Shown in pieces: positions 10,272 to 19,643 of a stretch of 64,000 nt of DNA. The notes beneath the pieces are model-generated. The model did not search any database, was not told the origin of the DNA, and saw only the letters and a list, made by a program, of their open reading frames with translations. The stretch comes from Melieria omissa. Taxonomy: Eukaryota > Arthropoda > Insecta > Diptera > Ulidiidae. Position numbers and translations under genes: made by a program. Each line of letters begins with the position of its first letter. The stretch's first letter is position 1. The DNA is taken from contig OZ020270.1 in assembly GCA_963971225.1 (NCBI GenBank), forward strand, positions 30,503,123 to 30,567,122. Direction: 5' to 3'.

Positions 10272-10616
10272 GGCTAAACTTTATGAGTATTTTCGTGCAC
10301 TCTGATTCCATAGGATCAATGATGATTGCAAGGCGTGTTTTCTTTTTCTTCTTTATTTCCATTCTATCTCTACTTTTCCTCCTTCATCACTTTCTTATCT
10401 TTTTCCTCCTTTATATCTTATAATATTTTCTATTATTTATAATATTTATATTATGTTTTTTAAGCCTATGTTTATTACTTAATTTTGTTATTGTAATTGT
10501 TTAACTTTAAATTTAATTCTAGTTTAAGAAATTGAATATTGATGAGGTGTTATTAAAAGACTCGATCTTACAACACTTAATGTATCTATTCTAAATAAAT
10601 GAAATGAAATGAAAAA

Positions 10617-12439
10617 GGCCTAAGTTTGGAAATGATTTGTGGCATGATGAAAAAACATAGAAACATCCGGTTTTGACGGATATTTACAATAATATGATAT
10701 ATTTTTTGTAACAAAATTCAAAATGGCGGCTGAACAATGGCGGCTTTCGTCGATCACTGCATGAAAAATCTCGTCTCCGAATTTCAAGCCTACAGCCTCT
10801 TGTATGTAGTAATCTGAAATGAAAAAGGTTTTTTTAAATGAAAGTAGATGAAATTTTCTATGGCTTATACCTAACTATAATGATTTCTGACCAAAAATTG
10901 ACTGAAATGTGAACGCTCGAAAAAAAATTTGCCACTTTTTTTGTTATTAAACCTTAATTATAAATAACAATTTAATAGTAACTTATGCTCGTTTTAGGTA
11001 TAAGCCATACAGAAAATGATCACCTTTCAAACATGCTTTAGATTAAGGAAATTAGAACAATAGATCAAGAGATATCCTTGAAATTCAGATGGAAAACGTG
11101 GTTCCGAGAAAAACGCGTTGAAAGATAGCAGCTCCGGGAAAAAACTGGGGAAAACACTGTAGAAGAAACAAACTCGTGTGCGGACAAGGCGATCGTATCG
11201 AAAAATCCTTTCGTACACATATTCTACGGACATACAGCTTTCATTTTATGTGAAAAAAACGATTTTTTCAAAAAAATTTGAAAGAACCTCCTTTTAAGGC
11301 ACGGTACACAAAAAGCTAGAAAAGTCCACATACATTTTAATTTTTTAAATGAAATTTTTAGGGCATATTATAGATAAATTAAGTTTCCTTTTGTTAATGT
11401 AGCACTGCTGTAAGCATCATATGTTCCCCATTAATATCAGTTGAAAGTTGAACTTCGTGGAAATTAGTAGAAATAATTAATTCGTGAAAAGTAAAAAAAG
11501 AAAAAAATTATTAAAAATACTTTTCGTTAAAAGATTAAAACAAAAAAATTATGAGTGAGTACCTTGTAATGTAATTTATTGATTTGAAGTATTTTGTAGT
11601 GAAAATAAAGGATTTACAGTAAATTTTTCGGCTTAAGGCCGCATCAGGCACCAAAGCGAAAAGATTTAATGCATTTGGTCACTAACGTATACTTGTATGT
11701 GGTTTCCGTTTTATAGATATCAACCGGCACCGGTTTTATGGGACAAAAAAGTACAGGAAGTTTTAGAAAACTTGGATTCCGATGTTTTCGAAGAAACTGA
11801 TGAAGAAACTAATGAAGAAACTGATGAAGAAACCGTTAATGAAGTGTTAGCTCTGTTAGATTTAAAGTTAGGAAAAAAATAGGAAATTTTGTTAAAAGGA
11901 GACATTTTTCCTCTTTCATTTGATACCCATATCTTCATCATTGCGCAACGGCAAAAATTAAAAAAAATATTTTAAATGTATGTATCCTTAAAATTTTAAA
12001 GTCCTTTAAAAAAGTTTTTGGGTCAGAAAATGAAAAACTGACTATGCCAGGATATTATAAATACCTCTAGTTTTACGTCTATATCAACATTTGAATGGGT
12101 CTCGGCAAAAATGTTTATTTTTGTCGCACAGTGTAAAAAAAATTAATAAAGTTGGTTTTCACTCACTGCTTTATAACTTTGTAATTTTTTTTCGATTCTA
12201 TTGATGTTAGGCTTAATAATTGCTCAAATAATATATGATTCATCATAAATTTTAAAACCAGAGCAAATAATTTATTTTATCCATAAAAAAATCATTCAAA
12301 AATTTATAATTTTGAAAATGGCCAAAAAATTCACTTTTTTACAACTTTCACCGTCAGTAACTTTCCCAAATCTCATCTGATTTGGACAATCTATATATTG
12401 CTGGAAAGGCTAAGGTATTATCAAAGAATATGAAGTAAT
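10617..12439. other. Unassigned AT-rich repeat region
   Basis: No recognisable gene. At 10871-11020 an inverted pair (CTATGGCTTATACCT / AGGTATAAGCCATA) suggests a foldback or MITE core. The segment 11106-11119 carries the GAGAAAAACGCGTT motif that is shared with palindromic MITEs elsewhere in the window. I could not fix terminal repeats. A short ORF at 11697-11882 with GAAACTGATGAAGAA-type repeats (EETDEETNEETDEET) is low complexity and unsupported. Confidence 0.4.
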
Positions 12440-13008
12440 ATAGAACGCGCATGTGGGCGCAAAAGTGTTTTCGGTTGCTATGATGCGAGCGGGAAGTGCG
12501 AAGCGTAGGCATTTGAAAATGTTAGGTTCATAACATTTTCTGTTAGATTTGCGTAGGACAACAGCAAAAAGCTATGTTATTGTTCGCAACGGCTTCACTC
12601 GTGTACATTGAAGTGGTGGTTGTTGCAGCGTAGTGTGCGCTCAATCATTTTTTGCATGCATGTTTCTTGATCTTGTTTGCCGAAGCGCAAGCAAAAAACA
12701 AACGAACGAAGGCATCGTCATCATCGTTTCAACGAAGATGACTCGGGATTCGCTAATGTTTTTGTTCTTGTTGTTTATTGTGTGTATGCTTTTTTGTGTT
12801 GCCGATTGGTTTTTGCTGCACAGATTGCCGTCAGCTCACCATCAATCGAATCTTTGTGGTGTATGGCTTTTTGCTGGCCAACGCTTTGATTGATTTTAAA
12901 ATTTGGCGGTTGATCCCAATTTAAAATGTTTACAAATATTTTTACGTGGCGAGTTCGAAATAAAATTATTTGTTTATTTCACATGGTTGATTACAAGTTT
13001 GAGAATAT
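12440..13008 (+). repeat. Probable relic resembling the P-like element 5' region
   Basis: The stretch 12900-12990 resembles 37800-37900, the leader of the P-like element: both contain ACAAATATTTTTACG followed by GGCGAGTTCGAAATAAAATTATTTG-like sequence and GGTTGATCC-type motifs. The upstream sequence has the same GC-richer, frame-poor character but is more diverged. Element D interrupts it at 13008. No transposase is visible, so this is a tentative relic of a related element. Confidence 0.45.
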
Positions 13009-13444
13009 TGTTACGAAAATTACTTCACAGGTTCGTTTGGATTGGTTTTGAAAATAAAACAACTTCAGTTATCCAGCGCAACGTAGTCAAAACTAACAAT
13101 CGCTTTATTTACAAATTTGCACTTGTTCTACTTTACACTACTACTATTGCATGTTTCCCCATTGCTTGCTCAACACAGACTCGACCCCTTGCGCTGCCAC
13201 TGCTGCTTTTATACCAGTTTTCTTATCGCGCCGAAGTTTCTTGCAACTTCTAATTGGAAAGCGCTCGACCATTCTCGCACAGCCCATTTCTTCGAGAACC
13301 ATCCTTGCCATATCGGACTATACCAAGCGAATTTATAACAGTTTTGCTGTACTTCACAGTGCATGCCTAAAAGTATGCTTGGAAAACATTCGTGCGGAGA
13401 AAGGCATTCCTGTACAGTGCGGCACAGAATTTCTCATCGTATCA
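13009..13444 (-). repeat. 3' LTR of element D
   Basis: 436 bp. On the minus strand it starts TGATACGATGAG and ends CGTAACA. A TATAAAA promoter is at 13207-13213 (complement). It differs from the 5' LTR at one base in the GCTCG[A/C]CCATT segment and one near the TGATACGA start. Confidence 0.9.
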
Positions 13445-13611
13445 CTGTCCATCACTTAGACTTGTTCGTCCCGAACAAGTACCGAGGCTCCGCCGGAGTA
13501 AGACGCCAGGCGCTCCAAATGGACTACTTTCAGCCTGGCGTTTCCGCTGCAGCAGCGTTGAACCCTGTACACCACGTCATTAATCCTGGTCACGACCTTG
13601 TACGGTCCTTC

Positions 13612-14076
13612 CTATGACGTTTGAAGCTTTGGAGACAAACCTTTCCTGCGCTGCGGGTTGTAAAGCATTACCAGATCGCCTTCTTGGAACCCCTCTGGGT
13701 TAGCCCGTAGACCATAGCTCGCTTTCAACCTGCTTCCAACTAGTAGAGTGCGGCTCCGCGATCTTCTCCTCGGCCCTTTCGCAGCCGAACACCGATTACA
13801 ACCTCTGATCCACTCAGCGACAGACTCCTGGCATCCTACCCAATAGAACCGCCTTCTTATCTTGGCGACAGTTTTTGCGATGCCTAGGTGCCCTCCACTG
13901 GAGTCGTTATGGTTTTCCTCGATGACATCGTCGATTCGGCCTCTCGGGACCACTATTAGGGATTTTCTGGTCCTGCCATCCCTGCTCTCCCACTCGCGGT
14001 ATAGGCAGCCATCCTGCAGACGTAGACTTTGCCACTGTGCCCAGTAAGCCTTCGCGATCGGACTCTCACCAGCCAT
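13612..14076 (-). pseudogene. Element D integrase remnant: zinc domain joined to C-terminal tail
   Basis: In the same frame as the gag ORF but behind a TAG at 14101-14103. It keeps the integrase H2C2 zinc domain (HLGIAKTVAKIRRRFYW, CNRCSAAKG). It then jumps after RRRSRSR to the C-terminal tail (LRANPEGFQEGDLVMLYNPQRRKGL), skipping the whole DDE core of ~600 bp. A second TAG at 13612-13614 cuts the EGPYKVV tail. It cannot catalyse integration. Confidence 0.85.
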
Positions 14077-14100
14077 CTCCTGCCAGTCCGGCCGTAATCT

Positions 14101-15702
14101 CTACGCTTTGCCTTTGATGATCTTCGCGAGATCCGTATCCTTGCGCTGGTCCTTCTGTAGCCTTTCCGCAAGCCAATCTTCCTCTTGCAGAACTCTTACC
14201 GACCGAAGATCCACAATTTGTTCCCCGTTTTCGGCCTGCGAATGGTGTGGCAGAGCGTCATCCCTTCTTGGCGACGTCTTTTGTCCGGAACGCTTTTTTC
14301 GCAGATGGCAGTCTCGTGATATGTGGCCTTGCTTGCCACATCGCCAGCAACTGACTCGAGATGATACTGCGCGCAGCCCCGCTGGTGCCTCCGAGCTCAC
14401 TGTCTGGCTTTGCGTGACACGTCCAGATTGGACTCCATGCATCTCCGCAGATGAATGTCGAAAACTTCCCCTCCAGGCCGCCTCATACGTCAATGCGCTT
14501 GACACCGTCTCACGGAATGTCGGCTTGCCCATCATCAATGCACTGCGTCGTGTCTCCGGGTCATGAAGACCTTCAATAAACGCCTCAATCTTCATCCTCT
14601 CGAGATAATCAGCGCCGAATTCCGGGTAGCACAACTGTACGAGCCGCTCAATGTCTGCTGCATACGTCTGCAGCGCCTCGTCTGCTCTTTGCCAGCGGTT
14701 CTTCAGCTCGCAATAATACAGCATTTTGTTGTGCTCGTCACTGTATCTGGCTGCCAATGCCCTCATGACGGTCTCGTAATCACCTCTCAAACCTTCCGGA
14801 ACTGTTTGTATTACCTCAGCCGCACGACCTCTTAGAGCCAGTATCAGCCTCCGACCTTTCCTAACATTGGTCCACTGACTCTCCAAAGCAGCCATCTCGA
14901 ATTGTAGTTTGAATGTGTCGAACGACGTAGTACCGTTATAAGTAGGCACTTCTATGACAAAACTTTCCGGAGCCGGCGGCAAACATTCTCGTGGCTGTAC
15001 CTCTCTAAGCCGCTCGTCGATTTTCCTGTTTACTGAATCCTCCAGACTGTCAACTCGTTTGTTCAAGGAATCATCCAAGTCATTAACTCGTCTGTTCAGA
15101 GAATCATCCAGGCCGTCGACTCGTCTATCTAAGTGTTCCACTTGCGCTCCCAGGTGCTCCACCTTCACATCAAGCTTGTTTGAGACTTCTTCCACTTTCT
15201 GCTCCAAGCACGCAGAATTTTCCTGAAGCTTGGTTTCCATTCGCTCCGCTACTTCTCGGTTCGCCGATTCCATTTTCACTATTTCTTGATTCGTACATTC
15301 TAGTTTCGCTGCAATTTCTCGATTCGTAGTTTCTAGTTTCGCTGCCATTTGCGCCGACATTTCACGATTTTCATTTTCCATTTTGGCTGCCATTTCACGG
15401 TTGGAAGTCTCAAACATGCCTTTAAGTGCAACCATTAACTGGCTCATGTCCAATGCTTGTAGTGGCGCAGCCGCTGCAGTCGTACTTTGTAATGACGCAG
15501 CACCAGCAGGCGATTCCTCCACCTTGGCCGGCGCCTCTTGTTCTTGCGTTCTGAACTCGTGTGCAGCCCAATCGATGCCTCGTGATTCACACGCCTCTCG
15601 CAAGCGCAGTTGCAACTCCACCTTTCCGCCAGCAGTCGGCAAATTCCAGGCAGCCAGCTCCTTCTTCAGCTGGTCAACCTTCAGCAGCTCGAGTTTAACC
15701 AT
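14101..15702 (-). CDS. Gag polyprotein of element D with fused Pol linker
   Basis: Intact 533-residue frame. Residues ~8-40 resemble a SAP DNA-binding motif (KVDQLKKELAAWNLP). Residues ~90-250 are a long coiled coil with repeated 11-residue units (RVDGLDDSLNR). Residues ~265-430 form the capsid-like retrotransposon gag domain (FDTFKLQFEMAALESQW, IERLVQLCYPEFGAD, FIEGLHDPETRRSALMMGKPTFRE). A CCHC knuckle CWRCGKQGHISRDC follows. The last ~60 residues (EQIVDLRSVRVLQEEDW...) equal the RNase H-integrase linker of element E, so a ~2.2-kb deletion joined gag to pol in frame. It starts at ATG 15702, 45 bp inside the primer site. Its predicted product would assemble particles; pol would have to come in trans. 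Confidence 0.85.
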   Translation of the reverse strand: MVKLELLKVDQLKKELAAWNLPTAGGKVELQLRLREACESRGIDWAAHEFRTQEQEAPAKVEESPAGAASLQSTTAAAAPLQALDMSQLMVALKGMFETSNREMAAKMENENREMSAQMAAKLETTNREIAAKLECTNQEIVKMESANREVAERMETKLQENSACLEQKVEEVSNKLDVKVEHLGAQVEHLDRRVDGLDDSLNRRVNDLDDSLNKRVDSLEDSVNRKIDERLREVQPRECLPPAPESFVIEVPTYNGTTSFDTFKLQFEMAALESQWTNVRKGRRLILALRGRAAEVIQTVPEGLRGDYETVMRALAARYSDEHNKMLYYCELKNRWQRADEALQTYAADIERLVQLCYPEFGADYLERMKIEAFIEGLHDPETRRSALMMGKPTFRETVSSALTYEAAWRGSFRHSSAEMHGVQSGRVTQSQTVSSEAPAGLRAVSSRVSCWRCGKQGHISRDCHLRKKRSGQKTSPRRDDALPHHSQAENGEQIVDLRSVRVLQEEDWLAERLQKDQRKDTDLAKIIKGKA

Positions 15703-15747
15703 GTCTGCGTTTTTATAATTTAATTTGTATCTTCAGTAACACAATCC

Positions 15748-15763
15748 TGACTTTCTGACACCA
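15748..15763 (-). promoter_or_regulatory. Primer binding site (tRNA-Leu type) of element D
   Basis: Complement reads TGGTGTCAGAAAGTCA, three bases inside the 5' LTR. TGGTGTCAGAAG matches the 3' end of insect tRNA-Leu used by mdg3-like elements; the tRNA assignment is from family knowledge. Confidence 0.7.
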
Positions 15764-15765
15764 AA

Positions 15766-16201
15766 TGTTACGAAAATTACTTCACAGGTTCGTTTGGATT
15801 GGTTTTGAAAATAAAACAACTTCAGTTATCCAGCGCAACGTAGTCAAAACTAACAATCGCTTTATTTACAAATTTGCACTTGTTCTACTTTACACTACTA
15901 CTATTGCATGTTTCCCCATTGCTTGCTCAACACAGACTCGACCCCTTGCGCTGCCACTGCTGCTTTTATACCAGTTTTCTTATCGCGCCGAAGTTTCTTG
16001 CAACTTCTAATTGGAAAGCGCTCGCCCATTCTCGCACAGCCCATTTCTTCGAGAACCATCCTTGCCATATCGGACTATACCAAGCGAATTTATAACAGTT
16101 TTGCTGTACTTCACAGTGCATGCCTAAAAGTATGCTTGGAAAACATTCGTGCGGAGAAAGGCATTCCTGTACAGTGCGGCACAGAATTTCTCATCGAATC
16201 A
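15766..16201 (-). repeat. 5' LTR of element D
   Basis: 436 bp, nearly identical to the 3' LTR. TATAAAA lies at 15964-15970 on the complement, with a transcription start expected ~30 bp farther left. The end adjoins the primer site at 15763. Confidence 0.9.
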
Positions 16202-16604
16202 ATATGTATAGAAAAACTACGAAAAAAATTAACTGATGGCTGTATTGACTGCAAAATTCGTAAAAACACTTGAAATCAAAAGTAATTAGATACGTGTTTT
16301 AATTTTTTTTTTAAATCGAAATCTAACGGACAAACCAAGGGTTAAAAGATGGTATGAAAAAACCTAAATAGGTCTATTGACTTTCAATATGTCGAAAGCA
16401 CTACTAAAACACTAGATAAAGAAATTAATAATAAGACAAGTATTTTGTCATAAGAAAACTGATTTAGGAATGCCTTCGTTTAAAAATAGTATAAATATTC
16501 TACACCTAAATGGTTCCATGGCGAATGATGTGACCATAAATTTACAATATAAGATTTTCTTAGTTTAGTTCTTTTAAGCAAGCATTATATGTCGGCGGTA
16601 AAAA
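16202..16604. other. Unassigned AT-rich spacer
   Basis: No recognisable gene or repeat boundary between element D and the next mariner. Confidence 0.4.
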
Positions 16605-16606
16605 TA

Positions 16607-17512
16607 GCAGGTGTACAACTTTGCTTCCGCCGTTTTCCGATAGGTGGCTGTACCGGCTGAGGCTGGTTGAAATACATAGATGGTAATGCCTTTAAAGTGA
16701 GTGTGGACAGTGCCTAACGAATTGTCATCGCCGTTTCAGTGACAGTTGTTCTTGTTTTCGTATTATTCACGCTCGAAAATGTCCGTTTATGTGCCCAATT
16801 CTCGCCATTTGCGGGAAGTTTTACTTTTCTGTTACGAAAAAAAATGCAGCTGAAGCGCATCGAATGCTCTCAGAAACTTACGGTGATGCTGTTCTGAGTG
16901 AAAGAACGTGTCGGGAGTGGTTTCCACGTTTTAAAAATGGTAATTTCGATGTCGAAGACAAACATGGTGGTGGAAGAGAAAAAACCTTCAAAGATGAACA
17001 ACTAGAAGCATTGCTTGATGAAGATTCGTGCCAAACCCATCACAGGAGATCGCTACCGAACGCAACTGATGCGCCTTAGTCGCGCGCTAAAAGAACAGCG
17101 GCCACAATATCAAGAGCGACATGACAAAGTCATCCTCCAACACGACAATGCTCGGCCTCACGTCGCAAAAGTGGTCAAAAAGTACCTGGAAACGCTGAAA
17201 TGGGAAGTCTTGCCCCACCCGCCGTATTCCCCAGATGTCGCCCCTTCTGACTTCCACCTATTCCGTTCGATGGCACACGGCCTGGCAGATCAACATTTTC
17301 AATCCTTCGAAGAATTGGAAAAATGGATTGCTTCATGGATAGCGTCAAAAGAGGACTCCTTTTTTCGAGCCGGGATCCGAAAATTGCCGGAAAGATGGGA
17401 GAAAGTTGTCGCTAGCGACGGCCAATACTTTGAATAATACATCTGTAAGCACTTTTTCGCAATAAAGCTTTTAACTTTGGAAAAAACGGCGGAAGCAAAG
17501 TTGTACACCTGA
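16607..17512 (+). mobile_element. Mariner element I (mauritiana type), internally deleted
   Basis: Bounded by inverted repeats (G/T)CAGGTGTACAACTTTGCT... at 16607 and the matching right end at 17512, each flanked by TA (16605-16606, 17513-17514). 906 bp instead of ~1.3 kb. The ORF lacks the middle third. A different family from the mariners at 2, 18 and 63 kb. Confidence 0.88.
16779..17437 (+). pseudogene. Mariner I transposase, frameshifted and centrally deleted
   Basis: Begins MSVYVPNSRHLREVLLFCYEKK, the usual N-terminus of mauritiana-group transposases. A slip in the A-run near 16839-16846 shifts the frame into AAEAHRMLSETYGDAVLSERTCREWFPRFKNGNFDVED, the helix-turn-helix region. Around 17030 a deletion removes the region with the first catalytic Asp. 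Coding then resumes as ITGDRYRTQLMRLSRALKE, LQHDNARPH (second Asp) and YSPDVAPSDFHLF (third Asp, 34-residue spacing), ending PERWEKVVASDGQYFE. It is dead by frameshift and loss of one catalytic residue. Confidence 0.88.
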
Positions 17513-17689
17513 TAGTTCCAAAGAACGGGACAGAAAATTATTACGGGCTAATAAAAACGTCTTCCTTTCTTTCCAATTTCCCTTTTTAATTGTCTTTGTT
17601 GATTACTTCAATACATAGTATAAAGCAAAGTCGCTGTCGCTGTCTGTCCCTATGTATGCTTAAATCTTTAAAACTACGCAACGTTTTTT

Positions 17690-17803
17690 TAAGCGGTTTT
17701 TTTAATGGATAGAGTGATTCAAGAGGAAGGTTTATATGTATAATACATGTTTGTACGGCACGTGGGCGTGGCACCTCCCATACAACCTAAATTTTTAATA
17801 TGG
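17690..17803. repeat. Tandem ~267-bp repeat, left portion
   Basis: Contains the GGGCGTGGCACCTCCCATACAAC...TTTTTAATATGG segment that recurs at ~19730, 19990 and 20250. Mariner H is inserted immediately after the TATGG of this unit. Confidence 0.65.
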
Positions 17804-17955
17804 TAACACTTCGTTCAATAATGTGTGTGACTGACACATAGATGGCGGCACTAATACTAAATCAATATTTTGTTTCGAAATTGTGAACCTTTTTAGGCTT
17901 ACTGTCAAAATTATATGTCAATCCGACCATTAGTTTACAAGTTACAGTGCTTTAA

Positions 17956-18493
17956 CCCTTTCGTGCACATAAGAGTTACAGCTATGGTACGGGGAAACTG
18001 TTTACAGTTCATAGGGTCCTGAGCCGCGCTGAATCCGAATCCGAGGTCAGATTTTGGAAATTCAAGATGGCGGATCCAATATGGCGGACGGTAAAGGCAA
18101 AAATTCGAGATTTTGAAAAACAAAAAAAATTCATAAACTTTGAAAATATCGCAGCCCTATTTGCCGTCTATTCCGTTCGTGCACATAGGCGTTGCAACCA
18201 CATGAGTAAGAAACTGATGATGTTCTAATGTTTATGAATTTTTTACTCAAAAACCGAGGGAGATATCGAAAAAATACCAAGAACAGTTTGTATTTGTATA
18301 TTTACGTAGAATACGAAAAAATTTTTTGTTTTTCAAAATCTCGAATTGTTGACTTTACCGTCCGCCATATTGGATCCGCCATCTTGAATTTCCAAAATCT
18401 GACCTCGGATTCGGATTCAGCGCGGCTCAGGACCTTATGAACTGTAAACAGTTTCCCCGTACCATAGCTGTAACTCTTATGTGCACGAAAGGG
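17956..18493. mobile_element. Palindromic TTAA MITE in the mariner H leader
   Basis: 538 bp flanked by TTAA (17952-17955, 18494-18497). Ends CCCTTTCGTGCACATAAGAG and its complement; the inverted arms extend about 165 bp each with few mismatches (shared stretch includes GACCTCGGATTCGGATTCAG and GGATCCGCCATCTTGAATTT). TTAA duplication and CCC-initial TIRs point to the piggyBac superfamily. No coding capacity. Confidence 0.9.
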
Positions 18494-18526
18494 TTAAGTG
18501 ACACTACTTTTGAGTTTTCAAAAAAA

Positions 18527-19576
18527 ATGAATTCAAAGCAATTCCGTGTGCTGATTTATCATTGTTTTTTAATGAAAAAAAATACTGTTCAATGCCAGGA
18601 ATGGCTTGAAAAACATTATTCGGACTCTGCTCCATCAAAAAGAACCATTTGTTATTGGTATGCCGAATTCAAACGTGGTCGTACAGACACCGATGACATT
18701 CCATCTACTGGACGGCCAAATGACGCTGTTATTCCGGAAAACGTTGAAAAAACACTGAAAATCATTATGTCCGACCGTAAAGTGAAAGTGGGGGAGATTG
18801 CTGACATTCTAAAGATATCAGCAGGCAGTGTACACACCATAATACACGAACATTTGGTTATGAAAAAGGTGTTTTCGAAATGGGTGCCGCGTTTGCTCAC
18901 ACCGGAGCAAAAACAGCAACGAATCGATGATTCAAAGAGCTGTTTGGACATGTTTACGCGCAACAAGTCGGAGTTTTTGCGTCAGTACATCACAATGGAT
19001 GAAACATGGATCCACTATTTCACTCCAGAGTCAAATCGGCAGTCTGCTGAGTGGCATGCAACCGGTGAAAGCCGCCCAAAGCGTGCAAAGGCACAAACAT
19101 CGGCTGGCAAGGTTATGGCGTCAGTATTTTGGGATATGCACGGAATAATATTCATCGACTATCTTGAGAAAGGGAAAACAATCAATAGCGGCTATTATAT
19201 AGTGTTGTTGGAACGTTTGAAAGAAGAAATCGCGATTAAGCGGCCCCATATGAAGAAGAAAAAAGTGTTGTTTCACCAAGACAATGCACCGTGTCACAAG
19301 TCGATGAAAACGATGGCAAAAATGCATGAATTGGGCTTCGAATTGCTTCCTCATGCCCCGTATTCTCCAGATCTGGCCCCCAGCGACTACTGGCTCTTCG
19401 CAGACCTCAAAAAGATGCTCCGTGGTAGGAGATTTTGCTCAAATGAGAAAGTAATCGCCGAAACTAACGCCTATTTTGAAGGCAAAGAAAAATCGTTCTA
19501 CAAAGGCGGTATCGAAAGATTGGAAAAGCGTTGGAATGATTGTATCTCCCTAAAAGGGGACTATGTTGATGAATAA
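18527..19576 (+). CDS. Mariner transposase, full length
   Basis: 349 residues from the ATG at 18527 (MNSKQFRVLIYHCFLM), the usual length and start for irritans-like mariners; the frame is open farther upstream only because the MITE happens to be in phase. Residues ~1-110 hold two helix-turn-helix DNA-binding domains (WYAEFKRGRTDTDD, VGEIADILKISAGSVHTIIHEHL). WVPRLLTPEQKQQR is the linker motif close to the WVPHEL consensus. Catalytic residues are in MDETWIHY, HQDNAPCH and YSPDLAPSDYW, with 34 residues between the last two (DD34D). No stop or frameshift is seen. The MITE at 17956-18493 separates it from its left end and could alter transcription. Confidence 0.92.
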   Translation: MNSKQFRVLIYHCFLMKKNTVQCQEWLEKHYSDSAPSKRTICYWYAEFKRGRTDTDDIPSTGRPNDAVIPENVEKTLKIIMSDRKVKVGEIADILKISAGSVHTIIHEHLVMKKVFSKWVPRLLTPEQKQQRIDDSKSCLDMFTRNKSEFLRQYITMDETWIHYFTPESNRQSAEWHATGESRPKRAKAQTSAGKVMASVFWDMHGIIFIDYLEKGKTINSGYYIVLLERLKEEIAIKRPHMKKKKVLFHQDNAPCHKSMKTMAKMHELGFELLPHAPYSPDLAPSDYWLFADLKKMLRGRRFCSNEKVIAETNAYFEGKEKSFYKGGIERLEKRWNDCISLKGDYVDE

Positions 19577-19643
19577 AAACGAATTTTGGCAAAAAAAATT
19601 TGTTTTAATTAGTTAGTCACACACATTATTGAACGAAGTGTTA

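Larger units (their letters stand above)
3240..10616 (+). mobile_element. LINE A: two-ORF non-LTR retrotransposon (CR1/Jockey group), triply interrupted
   Basis: Order: 5' leader, ORF1 (coiled coil plus FP-like domain), ORF2 (endonuclease, reverse transcriptase), 3' UTR, and a tail of repeated AAATG units ending at 10616. ORF2 is interrupted by LINE C (6514-7345) and LINE B (7766-9870, which contains a hAT). Removing them restores continuous coding: the codons ...GATGTTGTTTTTT|CTGTG and CAACTAATT|GTGCCC join correctly. A sister copy on the other strand lies at 20.85-24.1 kb (F). Clade assignment is from motif style, not phylogeny. The 5' boundary is uncertain. Confidence 0.8.
13009..16201 (-). 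mobile_element. Gypsy element D: young, internally deleted, Gag-encoding LTR retrotransposon
   Basis: 3193-bp minus-strand element with two 436-bp LTRs that differ at only two positions by my reading, TG...CA ends, and a 4-bp duplication ATAT (13005-13008 and 16202-16205). Relative to relative E (53-62 kb) it has lost protease, reverse transcriptase and RNase H in one deletion and the integrase core in another, but keeps a full gag, primer site and LTRs. It therefore looks like a recently mobilised non-autonomous derivative. Ty3/gypsy; the primer site suggests the mdg3/micropia/blastopia side of the family. Confidence 0.9.
17806..19641 (+). mobile_element. Mariner element H (irritans type), apparently intact with nested MITE
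   Basis: Terminal inverted repeats ACACTTCGTTCAATAATGTG at 17806 and inverted at 19641, with TA at 17804-17805 and 19642-19643. A 538-bp palindromic MITE lies in the 5' leader; without it and one TTAA the element is 1294 bp, the normal mariner length. It interrupts the tandem repeat array. The transposase frame is uninterrupted, so this is the most complete DNA transposon in the window. Confidence 0.93.

Noticed and set aside
11697..11882. 61-codon acidic ORF
   Set aside because: EETDEET repeats from a short microsatellite, no start context or homology.
18437..18526. Upstream extension of the mariner H transposase
   Set aside because: The frame is open through the MITE right arm, but the 349-residue protein starting at 18527 matches the normal mariner N-terminus.
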